From Cacajao melanocephalus (Eukaryota; Chordata; Mammalia; Primates; Pitheciidae), in NCBI GenBank assembly GCA_963573385.1, contig CAUYLG010005089.1, positions 1-64,000 of the forward strand: a stretch of DNA of 64,000 bases. Reading direction: 5' to 3'. Made by a program: the position numbers and the translations under genes. Position 1 is the stretch's first letter. Every line of letters starts with the position of its first letter. Shown one piece after another: positions 12,266 to 27,138 of this stretch. The notes beneath the pieces were generated by a model. The model ran no database searches. It was not told the DNA's origin and worked only from the letters and a program-made list of their open reading frames with translations.

Positions 12266-12760
12266 CCCTAGCCAACCGCACGAGGCCACCAGGGGCCTCC
12301 CAGAGACAAAGGCAATGGCTTCGTTTGTCCTCAGCCTCCTTGACCTGCAGGCAATATTTGACTCCACTTCCCTCCCTGTCTCACACCCTCCTGACCTCCT
12401 CAGCTCCCCTCCTTGGTCTCTCTTGCCCTCTCCCCACACCTCCAATTGTATCTTCAACCTTCCTGTCCTCTCACTCCACATTTTCCAGTTGGATTCCTAT
12501 GGTTTTCCCTCTTATCTCTACCCCTATGCATGCCAAATCTGTGTGTCCAGCTGTCCCGAACTTCTCAGCTCCACATGTGTGTTTGCAAAGGCTTCACCGT
12601 CCTCCCCACACTCCCTCTACCAGAGGCTGCACCGCAGATCACTGGGCCTCAATCTTCCTGCCCACAGCGGGAGGCTCTAGGGTCAGCTTTGCCTCCTGCC
12701 GCCCTCCCGGATCCTGCACTGCTCAAACCAGCTGCCCACACTTCTCTCCTTGTGCATTCA
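12266..12760 (+). mobile_element. L2 LINE ORF2 relic
   Basis: 'ccaccaggggcctcccagag' and 'cctccttgacctgcaggcaa' follow the L2 reverse-transcriptase region as I remember it. The 189-codon open frame over this stretch (12259-12828, +) is a decayed L2 frame with low-complexity Ser/Pro composition, not a host gene. Confidence 0.55.
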
Positions 12761-13673
12761 TGTCCTCACTGAAGCGGAGGAGGTGTCCTTTAGAGTGCCT
12801 TGAGAGCCCATGGTTGCACCCTCTCTAAGAGCCTACAGACCCCTGACGGATACGTGTCCTGGAGCCCTTCATACAAGCCCAGCCCTCTGTGTTAGCTAGC
12901 CAGTCGAGTGGGTGCACACAGGGCTAGCATCGCCGCAGCGCAGAAGCAGCCTTCCCCTGGAAGCCACTCCTTATATCTGGGTACTTTCTCCTCTGGACTA
13001 CCCTTGCATTTGCTTGTTCTATGGTAGGTGCTGGAGACAGTGGTAAGAACCCATGGCCCCTGCCCTCAAGAAGTTCTCCAGTTTTATTGGTGGGAGCAAA
13101 CAAGTCAACAGACCTACATGGAGAAAATGCGTCGGGTCGGGTTTGCATGCAGGAAGTTGTCACTTGCAAAGGAATGACAGAGCAAAAGTGGGCAGAGGTA
13201 AAAGTTAAACCAATGTGCAGTCCAAACAGAGGTCTCAGAAGAACCCATCAGAAGCTCTGAAACTGGATGGTCTTTCAGAGTTGTATCAAATGGAAGCAAG
13301 AGGATGGGTCTCTACTCCTGTCCCATCCACTAGAATGTGGGCTGCTCCCAGAGAGGGCATGAGTGAGTTTGAGCAATATGTCTGCCTTCAGTGGAAGGCA
13401 ATTCCCAGAGGTGGTTGTAGCCATTGCTCCTCTGGCAGCCAGGAATATGAGTGCCTGTGTGCAGATGGGGATCTGGGCAACATGCCACAGCATTTAGACA
13501 TGGCACAGACAGGGATGCCCAAAGTCGGGACTGGCCAAGTCAAAGATGGGGAAGTAATGAGACAGTCATCAGATCTTCCTATTTCACCTGGGTATTGACC
13601 TAAATGTAGGTGTTTTTCAAGTAGACAACCTTTAGCTCCTTCAGCTCCTCCTCATACAAATATGCCAGCAATG
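12761..13673. other. Intergenic stretch, nothing recognised
   Basis: Unassigned non-coding sequence. The 127-codon frame at 13215-13598 has no family features. Confidence 0.45.
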
Positions 13674-13777
13674 GCTAATATTATCTCTGCAATTGCTGCG
13701 TGCCAAGCTGTGTGCTTAGCTCTTCACATTCATAGCTTATTTAATCTTCACAGTAACCCTACAAATTAAGTAATACA

Positions 13778-14460
<683 letters not shown>

Positions 14461-14480
14461 TCACACAGCAAGTAAAAGGC

Positions 14481-16440
14481 TAAGCTATCTCTGCCCTTTC
14501 TTCTCCCTGGTGCGTACCTTTCACCTTGCTAAGCTCAGTGCCTACCTTACTTGCTCCATCAAGCCTTTCTCATTTCCCTCAGGAAGACCAAGTCCCCGCC
14601 CTGGCCTCTAGAGAACAAGCTGCTCTGGGCCACACACCTTGGCTTCCAGCCCCTTCCCCATCCCGGACAAGGTCACCTAGGAGGTTCCATCCAGATTGTG
14701 AATATCTCTCTTTAACCACAGACCCCAGCAAACCCACAACCTCAGGGACATATGGCCTTGGAGGGTTAAGTGGGATTTCATTTCCCTGATTCTGGACCTG
14801 GGCTTTGCTAGCATGCCTCTCCCACTATGATGGCATTCGCTTAAGGCAGCTCAACCCCATCAGGGTCTCTCTGAGTTTGTGGTCAGCTCAAGCCATCACA
14901 TCTTTCTCACCTGTGCTCTGGGAAGCTGCCTCTGCTTGGTCTATGCAGCTGAGACAAAGGAGCTTGGGTGGACTCAGGGGCCCTTTCTGCTGGAAAACTG
15001 CTTTGAAACCACACATTCATTGCATTCACTGGAGGAGCATCAGAAGTTGACAGGAATATGTGTTTTTCCTTCACTGGATGCTCTAGGGCAGGTTCCCCTG
15101 AAGCAGACCCTGAGATGAGCATTTATGCGACTGATGAAGGACGTGCCCAGGAGAACCAGATAAGGGAGCCAGAGTGGGAGGGAAGAAACTAAGAAAATCA
15201 CAATCCAGGCAAAGTCCCAGCCTCAGCTTGATATAAATTACACTGACTTGAGGCAAAGGAGCCGGGCTCTCCACCCAGGCCCCAGTCAGCCATTGTTTCG
15301 GGGCTGCCCCAGGAGGACACCAGCTCCCAGTACCCTTGCCATCTGTGCATGCATTCAGCATGGTGGCACCCCCTCAAAGGCCAGCCGCTTAAGAGGGTCA
15401 CAGGTTCTGGGGCCACAAAGTACCCAGAGCCCAGCGGTGGGCACACAGGCACTGTAGCAGGGATATGAGAGGATCAGAGCAATGTCCCCTATGCTACCGG
15501 AGGTGTTTTTACCTCCTGTTACCAAGAAGGTACCAAGCCATTGGTCCCTCATGTTCTTCCCCATTCTGTGTTGCTCTGCCAGCCAAAATCAAAAGTTGCC
15601 AAGGCACCCACCGAAGCTCTTGTTTTCAAAAGTCTGAGCTGATTAAAGCTGATGGAGCTGGATTTCCCCAGAAGGAAAGGACACTAATATTTGGGAAGGT
15701 TGAGATCCAAGGAAAGCATCTGAAGTCTTCCTCAGGGCATAGAAATTAAAGTTGAGAGATTTTCGAAGGTCTCTAGAAGGGCAGGAGCCCATGCCTTCCC
15801 CTGAACCACTTCCTAAGAAGATAGCCAACCTCATATGGGAGGTTCCTAAAGGGGCTGGCATCAAATCCTGAGGCTCCTTAGTGAAGACCCCAAGCTGCAG
15901 CCTGGCCTGGAAGCAGAGTGACATACCTACTAGAATAGGAACTTATCAGAGCATCCAATGATGGGAGAAGACCAGAGGGCTCCTCCCTGAATGTTCACCC
16001 TCTGTGAGTCCTGCCCAAAACCTGACAGATATGGATTCCTCATCTATCTTGACAAATAGGAACTTGCAGCCAATTTAATTTGATTTAAGGAAAATAAAAT
16101 AATGTGACATTCCTTCACCCCCAGCAAGAACTAATCCGTTTCTCCAGTGCTCCTACAACGGGGAGGGCATTTCCCTGATGCTGGTTTTTCATGACTGTCC
16201 TGATCTCCTCAGGGAAGAGGTCGTGCTTTTTAAACCATTTCTATAGCCCAGGTGCCTATCAAGGGCCCAGGACCCAGCAGGTCTCAATAAACGGGACCTA
16301 CCGTAATCAACATTCCCCTACATCGGCACATGAACCATCGAAGTATTACGCGTTGTTTGCGCTTCTCTGTCCCCTTCCCTTTGCTGTCACCTCAAAGCTC
16401 TCCAAGCACACACGAACCAGTGCTCAGAAATGTTGCATGG
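14481..16440. other. Intergenic stretch, mostly unique
   Basis: Sequence at 14490-14650 is faintly L2-like. The rest is unassigned, with no convincing exon. Confidence 0.4.
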
Positions 16441-16441
16441 A

Positions 16442-16496
16442 AGAAGGGAGGGAGGGAGGGATGGATGGATGGATGGGTGGATGAACAGATGGATGG
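16442..16496. repeat. (GGGA)n/(GGAT)n microsatellite
   Basis: Short run of GGGA units passing into GGAT units. Confidence 0.9.
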
Positions 16497-16939
16497 CCTG
16501 GTGGTTGAGGCTGGCGAGCAAGTGAAGGAGTGCTTGTTTCAGACTAATCTATTTAGGCCACTGCCATTTCCTGTTGGCTGAGCAATAAGCATGCCATGGG
16601 GCCAATCAGCTTTAAATGCAAGGCAGTGCATGGCCAGAGGAAAGTTCCTGCTGTTTCTCCTTCACTCTGACAGCCATGGCCCCAAGGGCTAACAGAAGCC
16701 CTTGAGACCAATTCTACCATCAGGAAGGAAAAGCCCTGGCAAAACAGTTGCATTCAGAAAATTAGCATTTATAACAGTCAGAGAACTGTGAAATGTCTTC
16801 CAACCCAGTCACTGGGTAATGCCGCGTTGGTGGGTTGTGATGAGCCGTGGGAAACTTACTTGCACCCTTTTAGCCCCTAACCCTATTACACATGCCCCTG
16901 CGTGGAATGAATGACCCCATTCTCACATGCTGCTATTGG
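16497..16939. other. Intergenic stretch, nothing recognised
   Basis: Unassigned non-coding sequence between a microsatellite and an L1 3' end. Confidence 0.4.
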
Positions 16940-17485
16940 GAGAGCATTTTCATAAAGCCTCTACCAAGAGCAACTTGGGAATAGCTATAGACATTTTATT
17001 AATAAATATGCATGCTGTTTGACCCAGGAATTCTACTCCTAGGAGTTAATCCTGCACATACACTCACATATGTGTACAAAACCCCCATATACAATGTCTG
17101 TAAAAAGCACTGCATGAAAGCCATCTAACTCTTCATCAGAGGAACGGGGGAAATCAAGAATGTTCTGTAGCCATCAAAAAGAATGAAAGTTCTACATGTT
17201 CTGGTACGGAACAGTCCCCAAAATATACTGCTAAGAAGGAAGAAGCAAGGTGCAGATCAGTGTGCATTTACTACCATTTTGTGAGGGTCTAAGATAGCAT
17301 AGACCAGCTCTGGAAGGATCCATGAGTGGCTCCCATGAGTTGCCTTCAAGGAAGGGACCGTGGGGACCGGGAGACAAGACTAGAGAAATGCTTCTCATAT
17401 TGCACAATTTTGAATCATATCATGTGTATGTATTACCTATGCTTAATCAAATACTCAATTTTAATATTCATTAAAAAAATATTAA
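16940..17485 (+). mobile_element. LINE-1 3' end (L1M-type)
   Basis: 'acccaggaattctactccta', 'gcaaggtgcagatcagtgtg' and 'gtatgtattacctatgctta' follow the 3' end of old L1M elements. It ends in an oligo-A at 17473-17479. The 5' side is truncated. Confidence 0.75.
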
Positions 17486-17772
17486 TATCCTCATCCACCC
17501 AGTGAGGTGCCTTAGTATCTGACATTCTGCCAATGGAGAATCACAAGGTTAAAGTCTTAGACTGAATATTGCTTCAACATCGTCTCTCACTGGAAGCTCT
17601 TTATAAAGCAAGCCTTGCTAGAACTGGTTTAAGTATGACCCAACCTATCAGACTGACTTTCCTCTTTCAGGCGTACAAAAAAATTCACTGGGCATCGACT
17701 TTGTCCTACACACTTGCACAGGCACTGGAGAGACAGGCAGAACACACTGACCTCACAGGCAGCCAGGTGGAC

Positions 17773-18357
17773 AGCTGCACCCACAGAGTGGTGGCAGTGC
17801 ACTGGGAGTGGTGGCTCTGCACAGGGAGTGGGGGACATGCACACAGAGTAATAGAAGTACACAAGGAATGGGGGTCCTGCATGGGACTGGTGGCACTGCA
17901 TACAGCCCTGTACAAGGAGTGGTAGCCCTGCATGGGTACCTATGGCCCTGCACAGAGAGTTGTGGCCTTGCATGAGGGGTGGCAGCCCTGCATAGGATTG
18001 GTGGTACTGCACAGGGAGTGTGGCCCTGCACAAAAAGTGGCGCTCCTGCATAGGGACTTACGGCCCTGCACAGTGAGTTGTGGCCTTGCATAAGGAGTAG
18101 TAACCCTGCACAGGTACTGGTGGCACTGCACAGGGAGTAGTGGCACTGAATAGGGAGTGGTGGCACTGCACAGGGGGTGGTGGTACTACACAGAGACTGG
18201 TGACCCTGCACAGAGACTGGTGACCCTGAACAGGGACTGGTGGTACTGTGCAGAGACTGGTGACACTGCACAGAGACTAGTGGCACTGCACAGGGACTGG
18301 TGACCCTGCACAGAGACTGGGGTCACTGCTCAGGGAGTGGAGGCACTGCACAGGGAT
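17773..18357 (+). repeat. 20-bp minisatellite, about 28 units
   Basis: Units near the consensus agtggtggcactgcacaggg repeat with a nearly constant 20-bp period. Units at the right (18120-18357) are closer to each other than those at the left, and one unit near 17900 is lengthened. A 20-bp period shifts the frame each unit, so the 177-codon Cys/His-rich antisense frame (17753-18286) is an artefact with a 60-bp superperiod, not a gene. Confidence 0.95.
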
Positions 18358-19254
18358 GGGACAGATATACCCTGACATTTGAGGAGACTGAGGCAAGGAT
18401 GTAAGTGGGAGAGAGTCAGAATTTAGAATTCTCAGACTCCTTGGGTTTCATGCTGGAACATGCTGGCATGAGAGAGCCAGGCCTTGGCCTGTGGCCCAGC
18501 TCCCTCCTCTTCCCACCCTTGCTCTGTCCCACTCCATGAGGGCATTGCACACACAAGGAGACCCTTCAGCCCTCATAGCCGAGCTCCTTGCACACGGACC
18601 CTTTCCATAGTCAGTGCCCTTAGCTCCCCTCAAGCCTCCAGGTGCACACAAAGCCTCTGGGCCCTGTGCCTCTGCTCACCTGCAGGAGGAAGGACCTAGC
18701 CAAGGGTCCCAATAGGCCCTGGAAGCAATCTTGATGCCACCTGGGCAGAAAATCCCAGGTGGAGTACAGCCAGACAAAGATCTAGAAGGGAGAGCCAAGG
18801 CTTCAGGTTCGCATGTTCCCTGGGTTCTACAGATTCCTCAAGCCCTGGAGAAGGAGATGGCCAGAGGAGGAGAGCAAGGCCTCCCAAAGTACAGGCCGGG
18901 TAACAGCCCCCCTCGCCTGGGTCTAAGGACAGTGTCGCTGAAGGTCTGGCAGTGGGAGATTCCAAGACACAGTGATGGCCTGAAAAAAGGGGTGGTCTGT
19001 GCTAAGATCTGTAGCCAGCTGAGAGGGCTTCCCAGCACTTTGTCAGTAAAGAAGAGGCTGGGAAGGCCCTTCCAGGAAGAGGGAGTGGCTGGACAAGAGG
19101 TTGCGTGTGGAAGGCAAAGGGGAGAAGGGAGAGAGGGGGCTGGGGGCCAATCCCTGCTTCCTGCCTTCCTACCTCAGCATCGGCCCTGCTCACATCCCTT
19201 GCTGATCTCCCACAGTGCTCCCTCTGTACACCTTTGCTGCTCAAAGGGTCTGCA
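18358..19254. other. Intergenic stretch, nothing recognised
   Basis: GC-moderate. The 207-codon frame 18731-19354 (+) runs into an Alu and has no family motifs, so I treat it as chance. Confidence 0.45.
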
Positions 19255-19376
19255 AGAGCCAGGCACAGTGGCTCTCGCAAAGGTGGGAAGATCGCTTGAG
19301 GCCAGGAGTTTGCTTGAGGCCAGGAGTTTGAGACCACCCCAGGCAACATATTGAGACTCTGTCTCTATAAAAAAAA
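19255..19376 (+). mobile_element. Alu fragment with an internal duplication
   Basis: A short sense Alu arm lacking its 'taatcccagcac' block. The phrase gcttgaggccaggagttt appears twice in tandem (near 19294 and 19313). Confidence 0.8.
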
Positions 19377-19382
19377 TAATAA

Positions 19383-19835
<453 letters not shown>

Positions 19836-20433
19836 CTACACCATACTCTAGCACCTTAATGGAGCTCTATTTAGCAGTGGTGGACATTCTGCAGTATATG
19901 GTTCCTTCTTGAGTGCAGCTTATGGAAGGAGCAGGAGGGACGGGATTGAACTTATTGTGCAGGTCCCCTGTGGTCTTGGGGTCCTCAATTGCTCACTGCA
20001 GAGTTTGTAGGTGGAATGAGCAGCTGTCCTCACCTCTCCAGCATCCCTGGAATGGAAGGAGTTACCCTGAGCTGGGCTGGCGTCTCCTGGGTCCTCAGTC
20101 TCAAGCTGTTTTCTGATGTCGATGAAGACATCAGAAAGCAGCTTTGAAGTCAGGTCCACATCCTGCACAGGGTAGGTACAGGGGGCCAGGAGGGTACAGA
20201 ACACACATTAGGTTGAATCCAGCATCTGATCCACCTCCTCACATTTCAGGAATGGGCCAATGGGTGAGTCTTAGGGAAGGCTAGGCCCTGCCTCCAAGGA
20301 AAGCTGAAAAGGCTCCAACCTACTCTTCTTGGCCTGAGCAGCTGGAGGCAGGCAGATGCCCCAAGTTCAGACAGTCAAATGCTCCCACCAGGGGTTTGGG
20401 TCTGCAGAAGCAGTGCCAGCCAGAAGTCCTGGG
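19836..20433. other. Intergenic stretch, nothing recognised
   Basis: Unassigned. There is a small inverted motif around 'ttctgatgtcgatgaagacatcagaaa' near 20111-20137: TTCTGATGTC and GACATCAGAA are exact reverse complements. Confidence 0.5.
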
Positions 20434-20955
20434 GGCTGGGCGCAGTGGCTCATGCCTGTAATCCCAGCACTTTGAGGGCTAAGGCAGGAGGACTGTCTGA
20501 GGCCAGGAATTTGAGACCAGTCTGGACAAAATAGCAAAACCCTCATCTCTACAAAAGTAATAATAATAATAATAACTAGCCATATTAGAGCATGCCTGTA
20601 GTCCCAGCAACTCAGGAGGCTAAGGTGGGAGGATCACTGGAGCCCACAGGGTAGAGCCTGCAGTGAGCTATGATTGCACTCCTACACCCCAGCAATTGCA
20701 CACCTAGCCCCATATACAAATAGTCAAATAGAGATTATACATTCATGATTGAAGCAAAAGTGTTATGAGACAAAACTTACCCTGAGGACATGTGATAAGA
20801 TCTGATATTTTTAAATTTTATTCTTTTTCATTAAAGAAAGAGCTTGTTGATCCTACTCTCTAATAAAGCTGAAAGCCAACATTTGCAAACGCTGCATGCC
20901 AGGGTGAGGTATCACAGACCAGATTGACAAAGCAAGACCCTGTCTCTAAAATAAA
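20434..20955 (+). mobile_element. Alu, sense, interrupted by a 220-bp inverted local copy
   Basis: The Alu runs from 20434 to about 20693 and resumes at about 20927 with 'acaaagcaagaccctgtctc'. Only a few Alu bases are missing at the break. The intervening segment is the inverted copy of 23535-23766. Confidence 0.9.
20696..20915 (-). repeat. Inverted local copy inserted in an Alu (partner 23535-23766)
   Basis: The reverse complement of 23535-23766, at roughly 90% identity with one deletion of about 10 bp. It shows no poly-A, no terminal inverted repeats and no obvious target duplication. Confidence 0.85.
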
Positions 20956-22049
20956 TGAAATAATATAATATATATATTATATAATTAAATAGAATAATAA
21001 AATATTCTCCTGGCCAAATTGGCATCCCCACCCCCAGCAGCAAACTCAGCAGGGCCAGTGATAGCACCTGGTGTCCCAGCAATGGCCACAGTGTCATGGC
21101 CAGGCAGTCTCTGCTCTATGACCTCAGCTGACTTTCCAGCTGCCTGTGGATTCTGCCTGCTTCCCTGAAGCCTCCCTAGATTCTGAGAGGGGCCAGTGTC
21201 CTGCTCCAGGTAAGTAGAGTCTAGGTCTGTTGTGGGCAGAACTCTGATGATCATTGCAGGGCTGAAAGGAAGGATGGAGGGAGCATGATGCTGGCAGACC
21301 CTCCATGGCATCTGGTGAATTAAAGGCTGTTTTTAATTCAGTTCTCACTGTCCAAAGCAGAAGGAACGGTTTTCACCACACCTCTGTTGTGGATGTCTCT
21401 ATTTCTGGTACATACCTCTGCTGTAACACTTGTCACCTGGTATTAGTTGAGCATCTGCCTCCTTCATTTGCTGTGGGTATTTAGAAAGCAATCTGTATTT
21501 CCTCTCTGTATGCCTCAATTTCCCCATCTTCATTAGAGGAGACTGGATAAGATTATTTCTGAGGCTGTGTCCACGGGTGGTTCTGTGAGCTGGCCTGTGC
21601 ATTCAGCCAGCCAGTTGGCCATGAAACATGTTCTATGCAAGGAATTAGGAGGGTTACATACAATGGGAAACTGAGGCCCAAAGAGAGGAAAGATAAAGTG
21701 CCCATGGTTAAGGAGATAAAACCAGAAGTGCAGGTAAGGAAGGGAAGCAGTATTCATATTACTGCAGGAATCCAAATTCTACAAGAATGTATGCTTGTTC
21801 TTTAAAGGGAGCCCTCACTTTCTGCATTTAAGCATTTATTTGCCAATCAATAGCCATTAATAATTACAGAACATGGGCAAAGACTAGCAAAGGTCCTGAG
21901 GTCTTCCCGTATGCGCCCAAAATAACAAGGACTCCCCCCACCCGCCCCTCCCTTCACCAAAAGTCGGAGGAGGTGTTGAAAGCTGACCTTCCCCTTGTCC
22001 CTGCCCCTTCCACTCTCACCCACCCCCTCTAGGATGTAATAGTGAATCA
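20956..22049. other. Intergenic stretch, with an AT-rich start
   Basis: An AT-rich run at 20945-21005 is followed by unassigned sequence. A MIR-like piece ('gggaaactgaggcccaaaga') lies near 21667. Confidence 0.4.
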
Positions 22050-22240
22050 CTCAACACATGGGCCGCCTTGGGAAGTCACCTGACCTCTCTTTCTTTTCAC
22101 TGCATAAAATGGGCATAGGCATTGAACAAATGCATAAATGAACCTCAATTTTCTCATCTCTAACTGAGAAGTTTGGACTAGAATTAACAAGAGGATCCTT
22201 GAAGTTCTTTCCAGCTCTGACATCCTCATCCTTCGCAAAG
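22050..22240 (+). repeat. MIR fragment, sense
   Basis: 'tgggaagtcacctgacctct', 'ctcaattttctcatctctaa' and 'cttgaagttctttccagctc' follow the MIR consensus. Confidence 0.65.
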
Positions 22241-22479
22241 AGGCTGTGAAACTGGATTATGTAAGGTCCTGTGGCCTCACCAATTGTTTGGCACATCCGT
22301 TCTTTTTCCCTAGCTAGATAATGATGTGGCTGAGGGCAGAGAGTGTGCCCACACTCACCAGGTGCATGTGAGTCAGCATCTGGATTGTGTGGCCCCGCTG
22401 GGGCTGCCCTGGCTATATCAGATGCCTCTTGCACCCGTCTCACACCCCTCAGCCACTCTCTGACCACAGCATTACCCAG

Positions 22480-22495
22480 AGTGCCCCCTGCAGGC
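22480..22495 (-). promoter_or_regulatory. Candidate CTCF core motif, antisense
   Basis: On the - strand, CCTGCAGGGGGCACT agrees with the CTCF core at about 12 of 14 positions, with an intact AGGGGGCAC half. Confidence 0.4.
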
Positions 22496-23534
22496 TTGTA
22501 TTCTCCTGCAGCCCCAGGGCCTCTTTGACACGTCAGTCACCTGAGAAGCCCAGTCCCACAGGCATGCACAGCTCAGAAGTGTGGGACTGTCAAGGACTTG
22601 CAGCAACCCTCAGCCATGAGGTAGATGTGTGGGGTGCAGGGTGGGGAGGTAGGGGCAGACACACTCCCCAGAAGCTTCCAGTGGGATGGAGATCAGCTCA
22701 ACAGCACGCCTTGACTTGACTTCCCCTCCTCCACTTCACTCCCTCAGCCCCTCACTCTGCTCCCTGAGCTCTCCTCTCAAATAAACTGCATGCAGGCAGG
22801 CATTCATGCCCAGGCTGTGGCTCTGCTCTTAGTGGGATGCCAAGCAAAGACACCTGTCCTGGGGATTTGATCCTGAGCCAGATGAGGCAGGAGGGTTCAG
22901 GGCTCCAGCCAAGAAGTGATTTCCAGATGCTGAGTGAGATCCCGAGTAAGGGAGAGGGCATCTAACATGGAATGAGGAGGAGATAACACAAGGGTAGAGA
23001 GAACCAAGAAAGGAGATTTCTCTCAGATGGCTTAGAGGTGCTCCCAGCCATCACTGGGCTCACACGTCATAATTTTTGCCAACGTGGTTTCACTGCCACC
23101 CCACCCCACCCAGCCTCCAGTGGCTTGTCCACCCATGGCTCTGGCCTCTAACTGGACAGGATTTTACAGGCTAGGAAAAATAGTGGGGAAGATTAAGGGA
23201 GAAGGAAATCAAGTTCAACTTGGAACCATCCCAGAATGTCCAGCAGGAAAGGCCCATGGATGTTATAGGCCACAACCCTCTCAGTGCTCAGAGGAGGAAC
23301 TAGGAACAGAGAGGGTGACTAAGTCAAAGGCATCTAGGCCTTGTAGGGAATCCCGTGTCCTTGCAGAACGCAGAGTGGATGTTTCTGAACCCTACCATGC
23401 CCTCAGGGTATGTGTCAGAGCAGGTGTGTGGCTCGGACAATCCTTCATCTATGTTCCTCACTTACACAGGCTCCAGCTGATGAAGCCCAAAAGGCTTCAA
23501 CCAACCCACCACCACAGTGACAACAATGTGCTTG
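22496..23534. other. Intergenic stretch, nothing firm recognised
   Basis: 'ctcaaataaactgcatgcag' near 22775 hints at an old LTR end but is too short to assign. The 155-codon frame 23084-23551 has no family features. Confidence 0.4.
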
Positions 23535-23766
23535 GTGACACCTCACCCTGACATGCAGCCACCTGCCAGTGTTTACAAACGTTGGCTTTCAGCTTTATTA
23601 GAGGGTAGGATCAACAAGCTCTTTCTTTAATGAAAAAGAATAAAATTTAAAAATATCAGATCTTATCACATGTCCTCAGGGTAAGTTTTGTCTCATAACA
23701 CGTTTGCTTCAATCACGAGTGTATAACCTCTATTTGGTTATGTGTCTATGGGGTTAGGTGTGCGAT
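23535..23766 (+). repeat. Likely source of the inverted copy at 20696-20915
   Basis: Lies in continuous unique sequence, whereas the partner lies inside an Alu, so this is the probable template. Confidence 0.75.
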
Positions 23767-23982
23767 GTGGAAAAGCTTGAAAACCATTGCCTTACACCCA
23801 TTTGACAAACAAAGCACCCAACAAAGACTTGAATACATGAATATTTGCCAATCAAAAGGAGAGCTCTTGAGCCTGGAAGAAACATCATGATTCAAGTGCT
23901 ACAGCACGGAAGAAGTTGAGGCTGGATTTGCATTCAGCTTGACTGTTCATAAAGCACCATGCATCATGCAACCGCCTTCAGT

Positions 23983-24287
<305 letters not shown>

Positions 24288-24589
24288 GCCTTCAGTTCTT
24301 ACCACTAAAGGATTCATGTTCTCAACTGAGAAACGAGCATAGGGAGGGGCTTCCTGCAAGGGCACTGAAGATGTGAGAGATGAGGCCTGTGGAGCACCTG
24401 GCACACAGGAGCTGCCCTGCAGACTGCAGCACCGCCAGTTCACAAGGGCGAGCCCCGGCATCAGCTGAGGGAGCACCCAGTCTTGCAGCTCCTCCCCCAG
24501 GACACTCTCCTGCCTCAGCTCATGCAAGACCTCTGCCAGGAGTGCTTACAGCAAGGCTTCTGCCTCAAAAAGAAGACTTTGGGGGCTGA

Positions 24590-25275
24590 TGGGGAATGTA
24601 AGGGTGAAAGGAAAGTGTCCACTTGGTCCCCCTGATTGTTCACTGGAAATGAAGGGACAATAGGAGATTAATAGGAGAAAAAGGCATAAAAGGTATTAAC
24701 ATACAGAAACAAAGGGGGCGTACAAAATATGAGACTCAAAGAAGGGCCAAATGACAGAGGTTTAAATAGCCCCCTCTTCACAGGAGAGAGGGAAATGGGG
24801 GTAGGTAATTTTCGGGGGTAGTAAATAGTTTTGAGAGAAATCAAATGGACCCAGAAGGCAGACATTTTCCTGTGAATGTCCTCAGGAAACTGAATGGGAC
24901 TGCAATTTAAGGGAAAGTGAGGGGCAAAACTGCACTGTGAGCAGAGGTTGTCTTATGTAGATAAAATCTCCCCGGCAATCCCTCAAAGTTGCCCTCAGAA
25001 GAATAAATGAAAAGTCTGTCTGGGCTTGGGGACAGCTTTTAGTCTTTTCTCCTTGCAGGTGGGTGGTTAATCTTTCCTAGCTATTTGATGAGATTTCTAG
25101 GGAGGGGGCCTTAAGACAGTTGCATTTCTTTTGGAAAGGAATTTCCTTAGTCAGATAAGGAAATTCTAGAGAGCCCCTTTTTCCTGCACTTGGGCAGAGG
25201 GCAGAGGAAAAGCAAGGGAAGGTTAGAAAATTCTTGGTTCTGAGGCAGCATCTAAGGACTTACATTTTCTTTCAA
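24590..25275 (-). mobile_element. Probable ERV-type solo LTR, antisense
   Basis: Read on the - strand it has LTR character: a CTATTTAAACC TATA-like box near 24760, a T/C-rich stretch and 'cttttctcctattaatctcc' toward its end. No coding region adjoins it. The family is not assigned and the boundaries are approximate. Confidence 0.45.
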
Positions 25276-26384
<1,109 letters not shown>

Positions 26385-26802
26385 TAAGCTGAAATCATCA
26401 TAACACAATCCCCTACTACCTTCTACCCAGAAATGTATCCCCTCACAAAGCATACGTTCTTCACCCTACCGCAATCCCACCATCATGATTTCTGAGTACT
26501 TCCCAGAAAACCGTCTCCACTGGCTCCCCAGTGCAGAGCTTCCTCCAGCCTCCGGAATGTGCACCACGTTGATGGTGCATGGAGGATAATAACCCCCGGA
26601 TGAGCTCTCTCCAGTGGGATCATGAAGGGAGAATGGAATCCCTGACTGCCCACAGCACAGCTGGGCCCAGCTGTGAGCTTGAGCAAATGCCCTCAAAGCT
26701 CAGAGTTAACCCAACTCCAGGGCTCTCCACTTACACAGATGGCAGCCCGATCTTAGTGCTTCACTCAGTCCACCTCTGTGTCCACTTAATTCTCTGAAAC
26801 TA

Positions 26803-27138
<336 letters not shown>

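Noticed and set aside
12259..12828. 189-codon open frame
   Set aside because: Coincides with an L2 LINE relic and a low-complexity Ser/Pro/Leu composition. No start context or splice signals that suggest a gene.
17753..18286. 177-codon Cys/His-rich antisense frame resembling a repeat protein
   Set aside because: It is the 20-bp minisatellite read in three alternating frames. Periodicity is 60 bp as expected from non-coding tandem repeats.
18731..19354. 207-codon sense frame
   Set aside because: Runs into an Alu, has no domain, and overlaps open frames on the other strand.
21624..21633. p53 half-site AAACATGTTC
   Set aside because: A perfect half-site, but no second half within 13 bp on either side and it lies 17 kb from the STEAP3 promoter. 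No two-half p53 element found in the CpG island either.
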